Position numbers and translations under genes: made by a program. The notes under the pieces are model-generated. The model was not told the origin of the DNA. It worked only from the letters and a program-made list of their open reading frames with translations, and ran no database searches. From Micromonospora sp. M71_S20 (GTDB lineage Bacteria; Actinomycetota; Actinomycetes; Mycobacteriales; Micromonosporaceae), in assembly GCF_003664255.1 (NCBI RefSeq), contig NZ_RCCV01000002.1, positions 808,501 through 872,500 on the forward strand: a stretch of DNA of 64,000 bases, in the 5' to 3' direction. This document shows positions 32,879-40,195 of this stretch, piece after piece (within the stretch, counting starts at the first letter, position 1; the number at the start of each line of letters is the position of its first letter).

Positions 32879-33775
32879 GTGCGGCTCCGGACCGCCCGCC
32901 CCGACGACGCGTCCGCCGTGGTGGCGATGCGTGCGATCGTGCACCCCTACCTGGTGCGCGGCGTCGAGTCGACCCGGCAGATGATCGCCCAGCCCCCGCC
33001 CGGCGAGGACTGGACCGCGTACGTCGCCGAGGTCGACGACGCCGTGGTCGGCTGGGTGTCGGCGTACCGCAACGACCGGACCTCGGAGCCGGACGTCGGC
33101 GAGATCTCCACCCTGCACGTCCATCCCGAGCACCGGGGCCGGGGCGCCGGCACCGCGTTGCTGACCGCCGCGCTCGGGCACCTGCGCGACATCGGGGCGC
33201 GCCGGATCCGCACCTGGGCGCTGCCGGAGTCGCTGCCGTTCGCCCGCCGGCACGGCTTCACGCCGAGCCGGGAGCTGCGCTACTCGGCGCTGGACCTGCG
33301 GCCGGCCCCGCCGATGCCGGAGCCGCCGCCGGGCGTACGGCTGCTTGCGCTGACCGACGTCGAGCCGCGTCGGGTCTACCTGGCCGAGGTGGCGGCGGCG
33401 GCCGACGAGCCGGAGGACGTGCCCGCCGACGCGATCAGCTACGAGAGCTGGCGCTCCGAGATCTGGGACAGCCCGGGCCTGGACCACGTGGCCAGCACGG
33501 TGGCGGAAATCGGCGGCGAGGTGGTGTCCTTCAGCCTCGTCCAGCGCGACGGCGACCGGATGTGGTCGGACTACACCGGCACGGTGCCGGCGCACCGGGG
33601 GCGTGGGCTCGCGCGCCTGGTCAAGACGGCGGCACTGCACCGCGCCGCCGCCGGCGGGGTACGCATCGCCTACACCTCGAACGACGAGGCGAACGCGCCG
33701 ATGCTGGCGGTCAACGTCCGGCTCGGCTACCGCCCGGTCGGCTCGAGCTGGTCCTGCCTGCGCGACCTTTCCTGA
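32879..33775 (+). CDS. Tandem GNAT N-acetyltransferase
   Basis: A 298-residue protein with two GNAT folds. The first (about 1-140) has the acetyl-CoA loop as HVHPEHRGRGAGTALL; the second (about 150-298) has VPAHRGRGLARLVKTAALH and TSNDEANAPMLAVNVRLGY. The double-domain layout resembles mycothiol synthase and antibiotic-modifying enzymes, but it is not MshD, which is found elsewhere in the window. GTG at 32879, one base after the RidA stop. Substrate unknown. Confidence 0.9.
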   Translation: MRLRTARPDDASAVVAMRAIVHPYLVRGVESTRQMIAQPPPGEDWTAYVAEVDDAVVGWVSAYRNDRTSEPDVGEISTLHVHPEHRGRGAGTALLTAALGHLRDIGARRIRTWALPESLPFARRHGFTPSRELRYSALDLRPAPPMPEPPPGVRLLALTDVEPRRVYLAEVAAAADEPEDVPADAISYESWRSEIWDSPGLDHVASTVAEIGGEVVSFSLVQRDGDRMWSDYTGTVPAHRGRGLARLVKTAALHRAAAGGVRIAYTSNDEANAPMLAVNVRLGYRPVGSSWSCLRDLS

Positions 33776-33812
33776 CGGGTCCCGGCCGGCGGCCTGTCCT
33801 GACGGGTCCCGG

Positions 33813-34646
33813 TCAGCCGGCCGCGTGGCCGGGCCCTGGCGGCGCAGGCACGGCTCGCTCCTCCGTGATGGACTGGCCGAGGGAGCGGCGGGCCAGCAGG
33901 GTCGCCCCGGCGACGGCGGCCGGCATGACGATCACCGCGCCGAGCGGAATCAGGAAGCAGACGAAGACCGCCACCCCGAAGCCGAGCGTGGTCGGCCGGT
34001 CCGCCTTGAGGATGGACCGCCGGTCCGGCAACCGCATGCCGCGCCGGTAGAAGGGGGCCCCGACGAGTTCCACGGCGAGCAGCCAGCCGCCGACCGCCGC
34101 CCCGATCACCGGCACCACGGTCTGGCCGACCACCGGGATGAAGCCCGCGGCGAAGAGCGGGATGCCGAAGAGGATCGACAGGCCCACCAGCCGCAGCGAG
34201 TCGGCGATGCTGCGCCGCAGCGACGGCCAGAACGGCACGTCGACCGCGTTGGGGGTGCCGCCGAGGCGCTCCTCGACCCGTTCGGAGATCTTCTCGTAGA
34301 ACGGGTCGCCGATGACCAGGGTGACGGCGGTGAAGCTGACCACCGCGAGCAGGCCGCCGAGGCCGAGGAAGGCCAGCCCGGCGACCACGCGGACGAGGCT
34401 GCGCGAGGTGGTCGACCAGTCGTCGGCGAACGGGGTGACCAGCGCGGCCAGGTCGTCGACGAAGTACGCCAGGGTGGCGAACGCGGTCACGAAGATCGCG
34501 CCCGAGATCAACGCCGGAATGACGCCGAGCAGCATCAGCCCGGGATTGCGGACGTAGAGGCCGAGGCCGCGCAGGAGCAGGCCCACGCCGGTGAAGAACC
34601 GGCCGGCGGCACCGGTCACGGGCGCGGCGATGCGGGGTGCGTTCAC
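33813..34646 (-). CDS. EI24 domain-containing membrane protein (CysZ-like)
   Basis: A 277-residue membrane protein with about four to six hydrophobic segments, including LMLLGVIPALISGAIFVTAF and VVAGLAFLGLGGLLAVVSFT. VIGDPFYEKISERVEERLGG and GAPFYRRGMRLPDRRSILKA are typical EI24/CysZ cytoplasmic loops. CysZ imports sulfate in E. coli; actinobacterial relatives are uncharacterised. The start is the GTG at 34646; TAGGCT lies about 8 bp upstream, so translation may be leaderless. Convergent with the GNAT gene; a 16-bp direct repeat (tcctgacgggtcccgg) lies between them. Confidence 0.85.
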   Translation of the reverse strand: MNAPRIAAPVTGAAGRFFTGVGLLLRGLGLYVRNPGLMLLGVIPALISGAIFVTAFATLAYFVDDLAALVTPFADDWSTTSRSLVRVVAGLAFLGLGGLLAVVSFTAVTLVIGDPFYEKISERVEERLGGTPNAVDVPFWPSLRRSIADSLRLVGLSILFGIPLFAAGFIPVVGQTVVPVIGAAVGGWLLAVELVGAPFYRRGMRLPDRRSILKADRPTTLGFGVAVFVCFLIPLGAVIVMPAAVAGATLLARRSLGQSITEERAVPAPPGPGHAAG

Positions 34647-34696
34647 GACCGCAGAGCCTAGTTGTACCCCACGAGTGCGGGCTCCGGACCCGCGCG

Positions 34697-35500
34697 CTAC
34701 TGCCAGGTGGCGGTGTCGGGGTCGATGCCGTGGGCGCGTGCGTTGGCGTCGATGCTCTGCCGGAACCACGTGGTGAGTCCGGCGCGGATGCCGTCGTAGT
34801 GGGCGGTGAACCCGGGGTCGGCCTCGTACATGCGGCCGAGACAGACCTGCATCTGCCTGGTGAGGGGAAAGTACGAGGCGAACACCGTGCGGTGCCGCTC
34901 GACGAGTTGGTTGGCGCGCGGGCTGCCAGGGGTGACACCGGCGTCCATCGCGTCCGCGAGGGCACGGTCGAGGTCGGCGACCGCGTCGGCGACGGCCTGC
35001 CACTCCTCCGGGCTGCGGAGGGCGGAGCGTTCGGCGTACTGCTGCCACTGCGTCGTGTCCCCGTAGCGCTGACGGGCCCGGGCGGGCGAGTCCGGGTCCC
35101 ACCGGGGGCCGAAGATCGCGGCCTGCTGCTCGGCGGTCAGCAGCAGGCCGCGTTCGTGGGCGACGATCATCCGGTCCAGGCCGGCGCCGAGCTGCTGGAG
35201 ACGCTCGATCCGTTGGGCGATCTGGGTGCGCTGCGCGCGCAGTGCGCCGGGCACGTCCGCCGCCGAGTCGTCCAGGATGGCCCGGATCCCGTCCAGGCCG
35301 AGGCCGAGTTCCCGGTAGACGACGATGCGGTGCAGGCGTTCCAGATCGCCGGCGGTGTAGAGCCGGTATCCGCCGGTCGTACGCAGCGACGGTCGCGCCA
35401 GACCGATGTCGTCCCAGTGGTGCAGCGCGCGGACCGTCACGCCCAGACGCGTCGAGACCTGGCCGACGGTCAGGCCGTCCGCGTCGGTGGCGTCAGGCAT
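34697..35500 (-). CDS. MerR family regulator with TipAS ligand domain
   Basis: A 267-residue regulator. The MerR winged helix (about 10-78) reads LTVGQVSTRLGVTVRALHHW and LRTTGGYRLYTAGDLERL. A coiled-coil dimerisation helix follows (LRAQRTQIAQRIERLQQLGA). The C-terminal TipAS domain (about 150-260) has RYGDTTQWQQYAERSA and ASYFPLTRQMQVCLGRMYEA. TipAS domains bind thiopeptides and other multidrug ligands. The ATG at 35500 overlaps the stop of the VOC gene by 8 bp with GAGGAG just before it, so the two are coupled. The operator is likely the 17-bp palindrome upstream of the VOC gene. Confidence 0.93.
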   Translation of the reverse strand: MPDATDADGLTVGQVSTRLGVTVRALHHWDDIGLARPSLRTTGGYRLYTAGDLERLHRIVVYRELGLGLDGIRAILDDSAADVPGALRAQRTQIAQRIERLQQLGAGLDRMIVAHERGLLLTAEQQAAIFGPRWDPDSPARARQRYGDTTQWQQYAERSALRSPEEWQAVADAVADLDRALADAMDAGVTPGSPRANQLVERHRTVFASYFPLTRQMQVCLGRMYEADPGFTAHYDGIRAGLTTWFRQSIDANARAHGIDPDTATWQ

Positions 35501-36029
35501 GCTCCTCATTGTCGCCGCGACCGGCGCCCGGTGGGGTGATCCCGATGGCTTCAAGGTTCCGCGCCTCCTGGCTGGCCGGGTCGAAGGGCTTCGCCGCGGT
35601 GAAGATGATCCGTGCGTTCTCGGGGGTGATCACCTCCACGTCGCGGGTGTTCCAGGGGGTGTCCCGTGGGCCGTCGACCGAGTCCGGACGCAACGCACGA
35701 CATGCCTCGACGAGGGAGTCGATCTGGCTGAGCACGCCCGAGAAACTGAAGCTCATCGCCGGTGTCTGCGCCGGCACGCTCTCCGCCGAGCGGAGGAGCA
35801 CGTCCTGGAACGCCCACCGGCGCAGGTGCACGAGCGTGCCGGGGATGCTGAACAGCTCGAAGAACCCGAGACCACGAGTCCAGAAGTCCACCGACGCCGC
35901 CAGGTCGGTCGTGGGGATCGTCACGAACGCCGGCATTCCGTAGATGCCCCGGAACGGCTCCGGCGCGACCGCGTCCGGGCCGGGAGTGGGCACGGGACTC
36001 ATCTCGAAAGCGTCGTAGTAGTCACTCAT
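35493..36029 (-). CDS. VOC family protein, cotranscribed with TipA-like regulator
   Basis: A 178-residue glyoxalase/bleomycin-resistance-fold protein. The core reads PAFVTIPTTDLAASVDFWTR, VHLRRWAFQDVLLRSAE, FSGVLSQIDSLVEACRAL and VEVITPENARIIFTAAKPF. The first 35 residues (SDYYDAFEMSPVPTPGPDAV) are an extension. The ATG at 36029 is chosen; upstream residues lack homology. Pairing with a drug-sensing TipAS regulator suggests a role in binding or inactivating a small toxic compound. It is expressed from a promoter with MerR geometry. Confidence 0.87.
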   Translation of the reverse strand: MSDYYDAFEMSPVPTPGPDAVAPEPFRGIYGMPAFVTIPTTDLAASVDFWTRGLGFFELFSIPGTLVHLRRWAFQDVLLRSAESVPAQTPAMSFSFSGVLSQIDSLVEACRALRPDSVDGPRDTPWNTRDVEVITPENARIIFTAAKPFDPASQEARNLEAIGITPPGAGRGDNEEHA

Positions 36030-36035
36030 GCACCT

Positions 36036-36066
36036 ACCCTCCGGCCTCACGCACCGTGAGGGTCAA
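36036..36066 (-). promoter_or_regulatory. MerR-type promoter with 17-bp palindromic operator
   Basis: Read on the minus strand, TTGACC (36066-36061) and GAGGGT (36041-36036) are 19 bp apart, the overlong spacing typical of MerR-regulated promoters. The spacer is filled by CCTCACG-GTG-CGTGAGG (36061-36045), a perfect 7-3-7 inverted repeat. The predicted start lies at or next to the ATG at 36029. Confidence 0.75.
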
Positions 36067-36174
36067 GCCGGATCCGTGACAATCCCACTGCGCAGCCGTG
36101 GGCGTGACCGGGCGACGCCGGAGGAGGCGGGCCACCGGCTGGGGACGGCCGAGCGGGCACGGCAGGATGGACGG

Positions 36175-37182
36175 GTGCGGGCGGCCCGGTTGATCTCGTT
36201 GGTCCTGCTGCTCCAGGCGCGGGAGACGATGACCGCGGCGGAGCTGGCCCGGGAGCTGGAGGTCTCCGAGCGGACCGTCTACCGGGACGTGCTGGCGCTC
36301 TCCGCCGCCGGGGTGCCCGTCTACGCCGACCGGGGCCGCACCGGCGGCTACCGGCTGCTCGGCGGCTACCGGACCCGGCTGACCGGGCTGACCCGGGACG
36401 AGGCGGAGGCGCTCTTCCTGGCCGGGCTGCCCGGGCCGGCGGGCGACATGGGGCTCGCCGACGCCGTCGCCTCGGCCGAGCTGAAGGTGCTGGCCGCGCT
36501 GCCGCCCACGCTCCGCGACGCCCCGGCCCGCACCGGGCAGCGGTTCCACCTGGACGTGCCGGGCTGGTTCCGGGAGGTGGGACCGCCGCCGTGGCTGACC
36601 GAGCTGGCCGGCGCGGTCTGGCGGGACCGGGTGGTCGAGCTGCGCTACCGGCGCGGTGACCGCGAGGTGACGCGCACCGTGCGGCCGTACGGGCTGGTGC
36701 TCAAGAACGGCGTCTGGTATCTGGTGGGCCGCGTCGGCGACGACGTGCGCACCTACCGGGTGGACCGGGTCACCGGCGTGCGGGTGGCCCCGGAGACCTT
36801 CGACCGGGACGAGGGCTTCGACCTGGCCGGGTACTGGCGGGAACAGGCCGAGGCGTTCCACCGGGGCGTGCTGCGCGAGTGGGCCACCGTCCGGCTCAGC
36901 CCCGCCGGCCTGCGCCAGCTCCGGCACGTGGCGGACGCCCCCTTCGCGTACGACGAGGCCGTCGCCGCCGCCGGCGGCCCCGACGGGCAGGGCTGGGTGG
37001 TGACCCGGCTGCCCGTCGAGTCCGTCGACGTCGCGTACCACCAGTTGCTCGGGCTGGGCCCGGAGGTGGAGGTGCTCGACCCGCCGGAGCTGCGGGCGCG
37101 GCTGGCCGAGGCGGCCGAGCGGACGGCCCGCCGCTACGCCGGCCCCGAGCCGGGCCCGGACTTTCAGCCGGGTCAGCGGTAG
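36175..37182 (+). CDS. YafY-type HTH/WYL domain transcriptional regulator
   Basis: A 335-residue regulator. The N-terminal winged helix (about 1-60) reads LLQARETMTAAELARELEVS followed by ERTVYRDVLALSAAGVPVYA. The WYL ligand-binding domain (about 145-230) has LRYRRGDREVTRTVRPYGLV and NGVWYLVGRVGDDVRTYRVD, where the GVWYLVG phrase is the WYL motif. A WCX extension follows. WYL domains sense nucleic-acid or nucleotide-like ligands. GTG at 36175, with CAGGATGG upstream. Its 3' end overlaps the convergent SDR gene by 10 bp. It could control that SDR. Confidence 0.92.
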   Translation: MRAARLISLVLLLQARETMTAAELARELEVSERTVYRDVLALSAAGVPVYADRGRTGGYRLLGGYRTRLTGLTRDEAEALFLAGLPGPAGDMGLADAVASAELKVLAALPPTLRDAPARTGQRFHLDVPGWFREVGPPPWLTELAGAVWRDRVVELRYRRGDREVTRTVRPYGLVLKNGVWYLVGRVGDDVRTYRVDRVTGVRVAPETFDRDEGFDLAGYWREQAEAFHRGVLREWATVRLSPAGLRQLRHVADAPFAYDEAVAAAGGPDGQGWVVTRLPVESVDVAYHQLLGLGPEVEVLDPPELRARLAEAAERTARRYAGPEPGPDFQPGQR

Positions 37183-38087
37183 CCGCTGTCGTCGGCCGGC
37201 AGGCCGGGCTCCACCACCTCCGTGTTGTAGCGCGCCCAGTGCGGCCGGGTGCCGTCCAGGTCGGTGAAGCCGTACACCTGCGCCAGCCCTCCGCTGTCGA
37301 GCGACTCGCCGTTCCAGCGGGCCCGGTCCGGGTCGGCGGCCAGGGCGGCCACCGCGCGCCCGACGAAGGCCGGCGTCTCCGACATGACGAAGTGCGGTTC
37401 CTTGGCGGCGCCGTCGCGCCAGTTCTCCTCGGTGACGCCGTAGTGCTCCAGCATCGCCTCGGACCGCAGCCAACCCGGGGTGAGCGCGACGGCGGTGCAG
37501 CCGTGCGGCTTCAGCTCGTGCGCCCAGCTGAAGGCGAGCCGGTTCACGGAGACCTTGGCCAGGTCGTAGAAGACCGAGAGGCGGTAGTTGGCCTCGTTGT
37601 GCTCCCGCGTGCCGTCGCCGACCTCCACCACCAGGCCGCCGGGACGGCGGATCATCAGCGGCAGGGCGAAGTGGGCGGTGACGATGTGCGTGTCGATCGC
37701 CAGACGCAGGCTGCGGAAGCCGGCCTCCAGCGGTTGCTCCCAGACCGGCTTCTCCCAGGTGGTCAGGGGGTCGCCGCCCCAGATGTCGTTGACCAGCACG
37801 TCGAGCCGGCCCTGCTCGGCGTCGATCCGGGCGACCAGGTCGCGGACCTGCTCGGGTACGAGGTGGTCGACCCGGACCGCGATGCCGGTGCCGCCGGCGG
37901 CGGTGACCAGTTCGGCGGTCTCCTCGATGGTCTCCGGGCGGTCCATCTCGGAGCGGCCGGCCCGGCTGCTGCGGCCGGTGGCGTAGACCGTGGCGCCGGC
38001 GGCGCCGAGCTGGACCGCGATCTGCCGGCCGGCGCCCCGGGTCGCCCCGGCGACGAGCGCGATCTTTCCTGTCAGCGGTTTCGTCAT
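37173..38087 (-). CDS. SDR family oxidoreductase
   Basis: A 304-residue short-chain dehydrogenase. The cofactor site is VAGATRGAGRQIAVQLGAAG, with ATGRSSRAG after beta-2 suggesting NADP(H). The NAG motif is replaced by VNDIWGG. The active-site region shows VVEVGDGT followed by NYRLSVFYDLAKVSVNRLAF, giving Y-D-L-A-K as YxxxK, with Asp-Gly in the usual Ser position. PGWLRSEAMLEHYG is the PG motif. The IWGG change and long C-terminus are typical of a subfamily of unknown substrate. ATG at 38087. An inverted repeat lies just upstream. Confidence 0.9.
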   Translation of the reverse strand: MTKPLTGKIALVAGATRGAGRQIAVQLGAAGATVYATGRSSRAGRSEMDRPETIEETAELVTAAGGTGIAVRVDHLVPEQVRDLVARIDAEQGRLDVLVNDIWGGDPLTTWEKPVWEQPLEAGFRSLRLAIDTHIVTAHFALPLMIRRPGGLVVEVGDGTREHNEANYRLSVFYDLAKVSVNRLAFSWAHELKPHGCTAVALTPGWLRSEAMLEHYGVTEENWRDGAAKEPHFVMSETPAFVGRAVAALAADPDRARWNGESLDSGGLAQVYGFTDLDGTRPHWARYNTEVVEPGLPADDSGYR

Positions 38088-38096
38088 GCGGCGAGC

Positions 38097-38116
38097 CTGT
38101 CAGCGATACCTGACAG
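38097..38116. promoter_or_regulatory. Inverted repeat CTGTCAG-N6-CTGACAG in a divergent promoter region
   Basis: A perfect 7-6-7 inverted repeat lies 10 bp upstream of the SDR start and 47 bp upstream of the nucleotidyltransferase start. Position and symmetry fit an operator; the WYL regulator next door is one candidate binder. Confidence 0.5.
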
Positions 38117-38163
38117 CCGAAGTCCGGTTTCGCGAAGCCGTGTCGTCCGTCATGCTCGCCGGC

Positions 38164-38859
38164 ATGCACCTGCTGCTCTCCGGGATCGTCGGCTCGGTCG
38201 CGTACGGGCTGGCCGGGCCGGGCTCCGACGTCGACCGGATCGGCGTCTTCGCCGCGCCCACCGTCGCGTTCCACGGCCTGCGCCCGCCCCGCGAGTCGGT
38301 GGTGACCACCGACCCCGACGTCACCCTGCACGAGGCGGCAAAGTGGTGCCGCCTGGCGATGAGCGGCAACCCGACCGCCACCGAGCTGGCCTGGTTGCCG
38401 GAGGACTGCTACGAGGTCCGTACGGAGTTCGGCGACCGGTTGGTCGCCATCCGCTCGGCGTTCCTCAGCGCGCCCCGCGTCCGCGACGCCTACCTGGGTT
38501 ACGCCGGCCAGCAGTTCCGCAAGCTGGCGTCCCGGGGCGACGGCACGTTCTCCGCCGACACCCGGCGGCGCACCGCCAAGCACGCCCGGCACCTGGCCCG
38601 GCTGGTGCACCAGGGCCGGCTGCTCTACGCCACCGGCGTGCTGGAGATCCGGCTCGCCGACCCGGAGTGGTTCCGCAGCTTCGGCGAGCGGGTGGCCGGC
38701 GGCGCGTTGGACGAGGCCCGGACGCTGATCGCCGAGGCGGAACGGGACTTCGACCGCGTCCGCACCCCGCTGCCGGACCGCCCGGACGAGGCGACCGTGG
38801 AGCGCTGGCTGCTCGACGTGCGCGCCGCCCACCTGCCACCGGCTCCCTCCACGCCCTGA
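38164..38859 (+). CDS. DNA polymerase beta-like nucleotidyltransferase
   Basis: A 231-residue protein with a nucleotidyltransferase fold at the N-terminus: GIVGSVAYGLAGPGSDVDRI gives the GS-x(10)-D-x-D metal site. VTLHEAAKWCRLAMSGNPTA and LPEDCYEVRTEFGDRL follow, then a helical domain with KHARHLARLVHQGRLLYATG. Similar proteins are adenylyl- or nucleotidyltransferases of unknown target (COG3541 type). I take the ATG at 38164, which places the first strand at the N-terminus; an ATG at 38152 is equally possible and neither has a good ribosome binding site. No antitoxin-like partner is adjacent. Confidence 0.82.
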   Translation: MHLLLSGIVGSVAYGLAGPGSDVDRIGVFAAPTVAFHGLRPPRESVVTTDPDVTLHEAAKWCRLAMSGNPTATELAWLPEDCYEVRTEFGDRLVAIRSAFLSAPRVRDAYLGYAGQQFRKLASRGDGTFSADTRRRTAKHARHLARLVHQGRLLYATGVLEIRLADPEWFRSFGERVAGGALDEARTLIAEAERDFDRVRTPLPDRPDEATVERWLLDVRAAHLPPAPSTP

Positions 38860-38899
38860 CCTCCCCCGGGCCGATCCTGGTGGGCCGCGCGAGGGTGGC

Positions 38900-39349
38900 T
38901 CACTGCACGTCGAACTCGTTGCCCTCCGGGTCGGCCATGGTGGTGTGCACGCTGCCGAAGTCGGCCACCTCGCGCAGCACGGTGGCGCCGAGCCCCTCCA
39001 ACCGCTTCACCGTCGCCTCCCGCTCGGCGGGGCCGACGTGCAGGTCGACGTGGAGCCGGTTCTTGACCTGCTTGCGCTCGGGCACCTGGTGGAACAGCAG
39101 CCGGCGGCCCAGCCCGGTGCCGCTGGCCGGGTCGACCGGGTCGTCGGGGTGCCGGACGGCGGCCAACTGCCGCCACGCCTTGCGCCCGTCGATGTCGAGG
39201 TACGCCTCCGGCCCGATCGCGCCGCCGCCGAGCAGGCGCTCGATCAGCCCGCTGTTGTCCTCGGTCTCGTAGCCGAGGGCCGCCGCCCAGAAGCGGGCCT
39301 GCGCGTTCGGGTCGGCGCAGTCGACGACGAGCTTCCACTCCACGGCCAT
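38900..39349 (-). CDS. VOC family protein (glyoxalase-like domain)
   Basis: A 149-residue Glyoxalase_6-type protein. WKLVVDCADPNAQARFWAAA is the first motif with the Asp that replaces the usual His. LGYETEDN follows, LLFHQVPERKQVKNRLHVDL is the central metal-ligand strand (HVDLHV), and VLREVADFGSVHTTMADPEG with NEFDV closes the fold. ATG at 39349, divergent from the CGNR gene, whose palindromic promoter lies in between. Function unknown; possibly regulated by the CGNR protein. Confidence 0.88.
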   Translation of the reverse strand: MAVEWKLVVDCADPNAQARFWAAALGYETEDNSGLIERLLGGGAIGPEAYLDIDGRKAWRQLAAVRHPDDPVDPASGTGLGRRLLFHQVPERKQVKNRLHVDLHVGPAEREATVKRLEGLGATVLREVADFGSVHTTMADPEGNEFDVQ

Positions 39350-39391
39350 GGCGTCCTCCTCGGTGTCCGGCGACCGCGCTCACGACCGCCG

Positions 39392-39416
39392 ATGTAACCA
39401 GTTATAGTGGTTACAT
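39392..39416 (+). promoter_or_regulatory. Leaderless promoter with overlapping palindromic operator of the CGNR gene
   Basis: ATGTAACCA (39392-39400) and TGGTTACAT (39408-39416) form a perfect 9-7-9 palindrome. It surrounds the -10 box TATAGT (39403-39408), and the second half includes the first two bases of the ATG. The start codon sits 6 bp after the -10, so the mRNA is leaderless and the operator would cover both promoter and start. The A/T-rich block stands out sharply. Confidence 0.8.
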
Positions 39417-40038
39417 GACCGACGGCGCAAGCGGACTCACCCTGACCAGCCCCGAAGGGACCCGCTACCTCTTCGACCCCGGTGCGCTCTGCCTGGAACT
39501 CCTCACCACCGGCGGCCCGGGCGCGCTGGCCCGCTACGAGGTGCTGCACCGGCCCCGCGACCTCGCCGACTGGCTGGCGCTGTCCCGGCTGCGCCTCGAC
39601 CCGGCCAGGGTCGAGGTGGCCGCCGACGAACTGGTGGCCGCCCGCCGGCTACGGGACGCGCTGTGGCGGCTGGTCTGCGTGCGCACCGGGGCCCGGCCGC
39701 CGGCCGGCGACCCGGCCACCTTCGACGCGACCCCCGACGACCTCGCCACCCTCAACCGGGCGGCGGCCGGCGTGCCGCTGGCGCCGCAACTCGCCCCCGA
39801 CGGGACGCACGCCTGGGCGCTGCCGGCCACCGGCGGACAGGCGTTGGCCAGCATCGCCCGGGACGCGGTGGACCTGTTCACCGGCCCGTACCGCGACCGC
39901 ATCCGCGAGTGCGCCACGCACGACTGCTACCTCGTCTTCGTGGACACCTCGCGCCCCGGCCGGCGACGCTGGTGCGCGATGGAGCGCTGCGGCAACCGGC
40001 AGAAGGTCCGCTCGCTGCGCGCCCGCCGCGCCGAGTAA
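39415..40038 (+). CDS. CGNR zinc finger/ABATE domain transcriptional regulator
   Basis: A 207-residue protein. The N-terminal ABATE domain (about 15-150) includes CLELLTTGGPGALARYEVLH and AARRLRDALWRLVCVRTGAR. The C-terminal zinc finger has CATHDCYLVFVDTSRPGRRR followed by WCAMERCGNRQKVRSLRARR, with the full CGNR signature. It binds DNA by analogy with other CGNR proteins; the ABATE part may sense stress. The ATG at 39415 is embedded in a palindrome that also covers the -10 box, so the protein very likely represses itself and perhaps the divergent VOC gene. Confidence 0.93.
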   Translation: MTDGASGLTLTSPEGTRYLFDPGALCLELLTTGGPGALARYEVLHRPRDLADWLALSRLRLDPARVEVAADELVAARRLRDALWRLVCVRTGARPPAGDPATFDATPDDLATLNRAAAGVPLAPQLAPDGTHAWALPATGGQALASIARDAVDLFTGPYRDRIRECATHDCYLVFVDTSRPGRRRWCAMERCGNRQKVRSLRARRAE

Positions 40039-40112
40039 ACCCGTTGCCCGGCCGCCACGGTCCCCTGTTAGGGTTCCGGCACGCCCTCGTCGAGGAAAGG
40101 GAGGTGAGCGCC

Positions 40113-40166
40113 GTGTCCACGACATCGCTGTGCTCCCGCCCGACCACGAGGGCACCACGGTTCTGA
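40113..40166 (+). CDS. Short leader-type open reading frame upstream of a GNAT gene (17 aa)
   Basis: GTG at 40113 encodes MSTTSLCSRPTTRAPRF and stops at 40166, 29 bp before the acetyltransferase start. The ribosome binding site AAGGGAGG at 40096-40103 is the strongest in this area, nine bases upstream, which argues that the frame is translated. It contains one Cys and several Thr/Arg residues but no run of a single amino acid. It might couple translation to the downstream gene; this is inference. Confidence 0.4.
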   Translation: MSTTSLCSRPTTRAPRF

Positions 40167-40195
40167 GCCGGGGGCACGAAACCCGGAAGGACCTC

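Noticed and set aside
33770..33812. 16-bp direct repeat tcctgacgggtcccgg between the GNAT and EI24 genes
   Set aside because: It is a direct, not inverted, repeat of a short G+C-rich phrase and has no clear role; probably local duplication.
38164..38859. Nucleotidyltransferase as MNT-type toxin-antitoxin component
   Set aside because: No HEPN partner or small antitoxin gene is adjacent; the neighbours are an SDR and a VOC protein.
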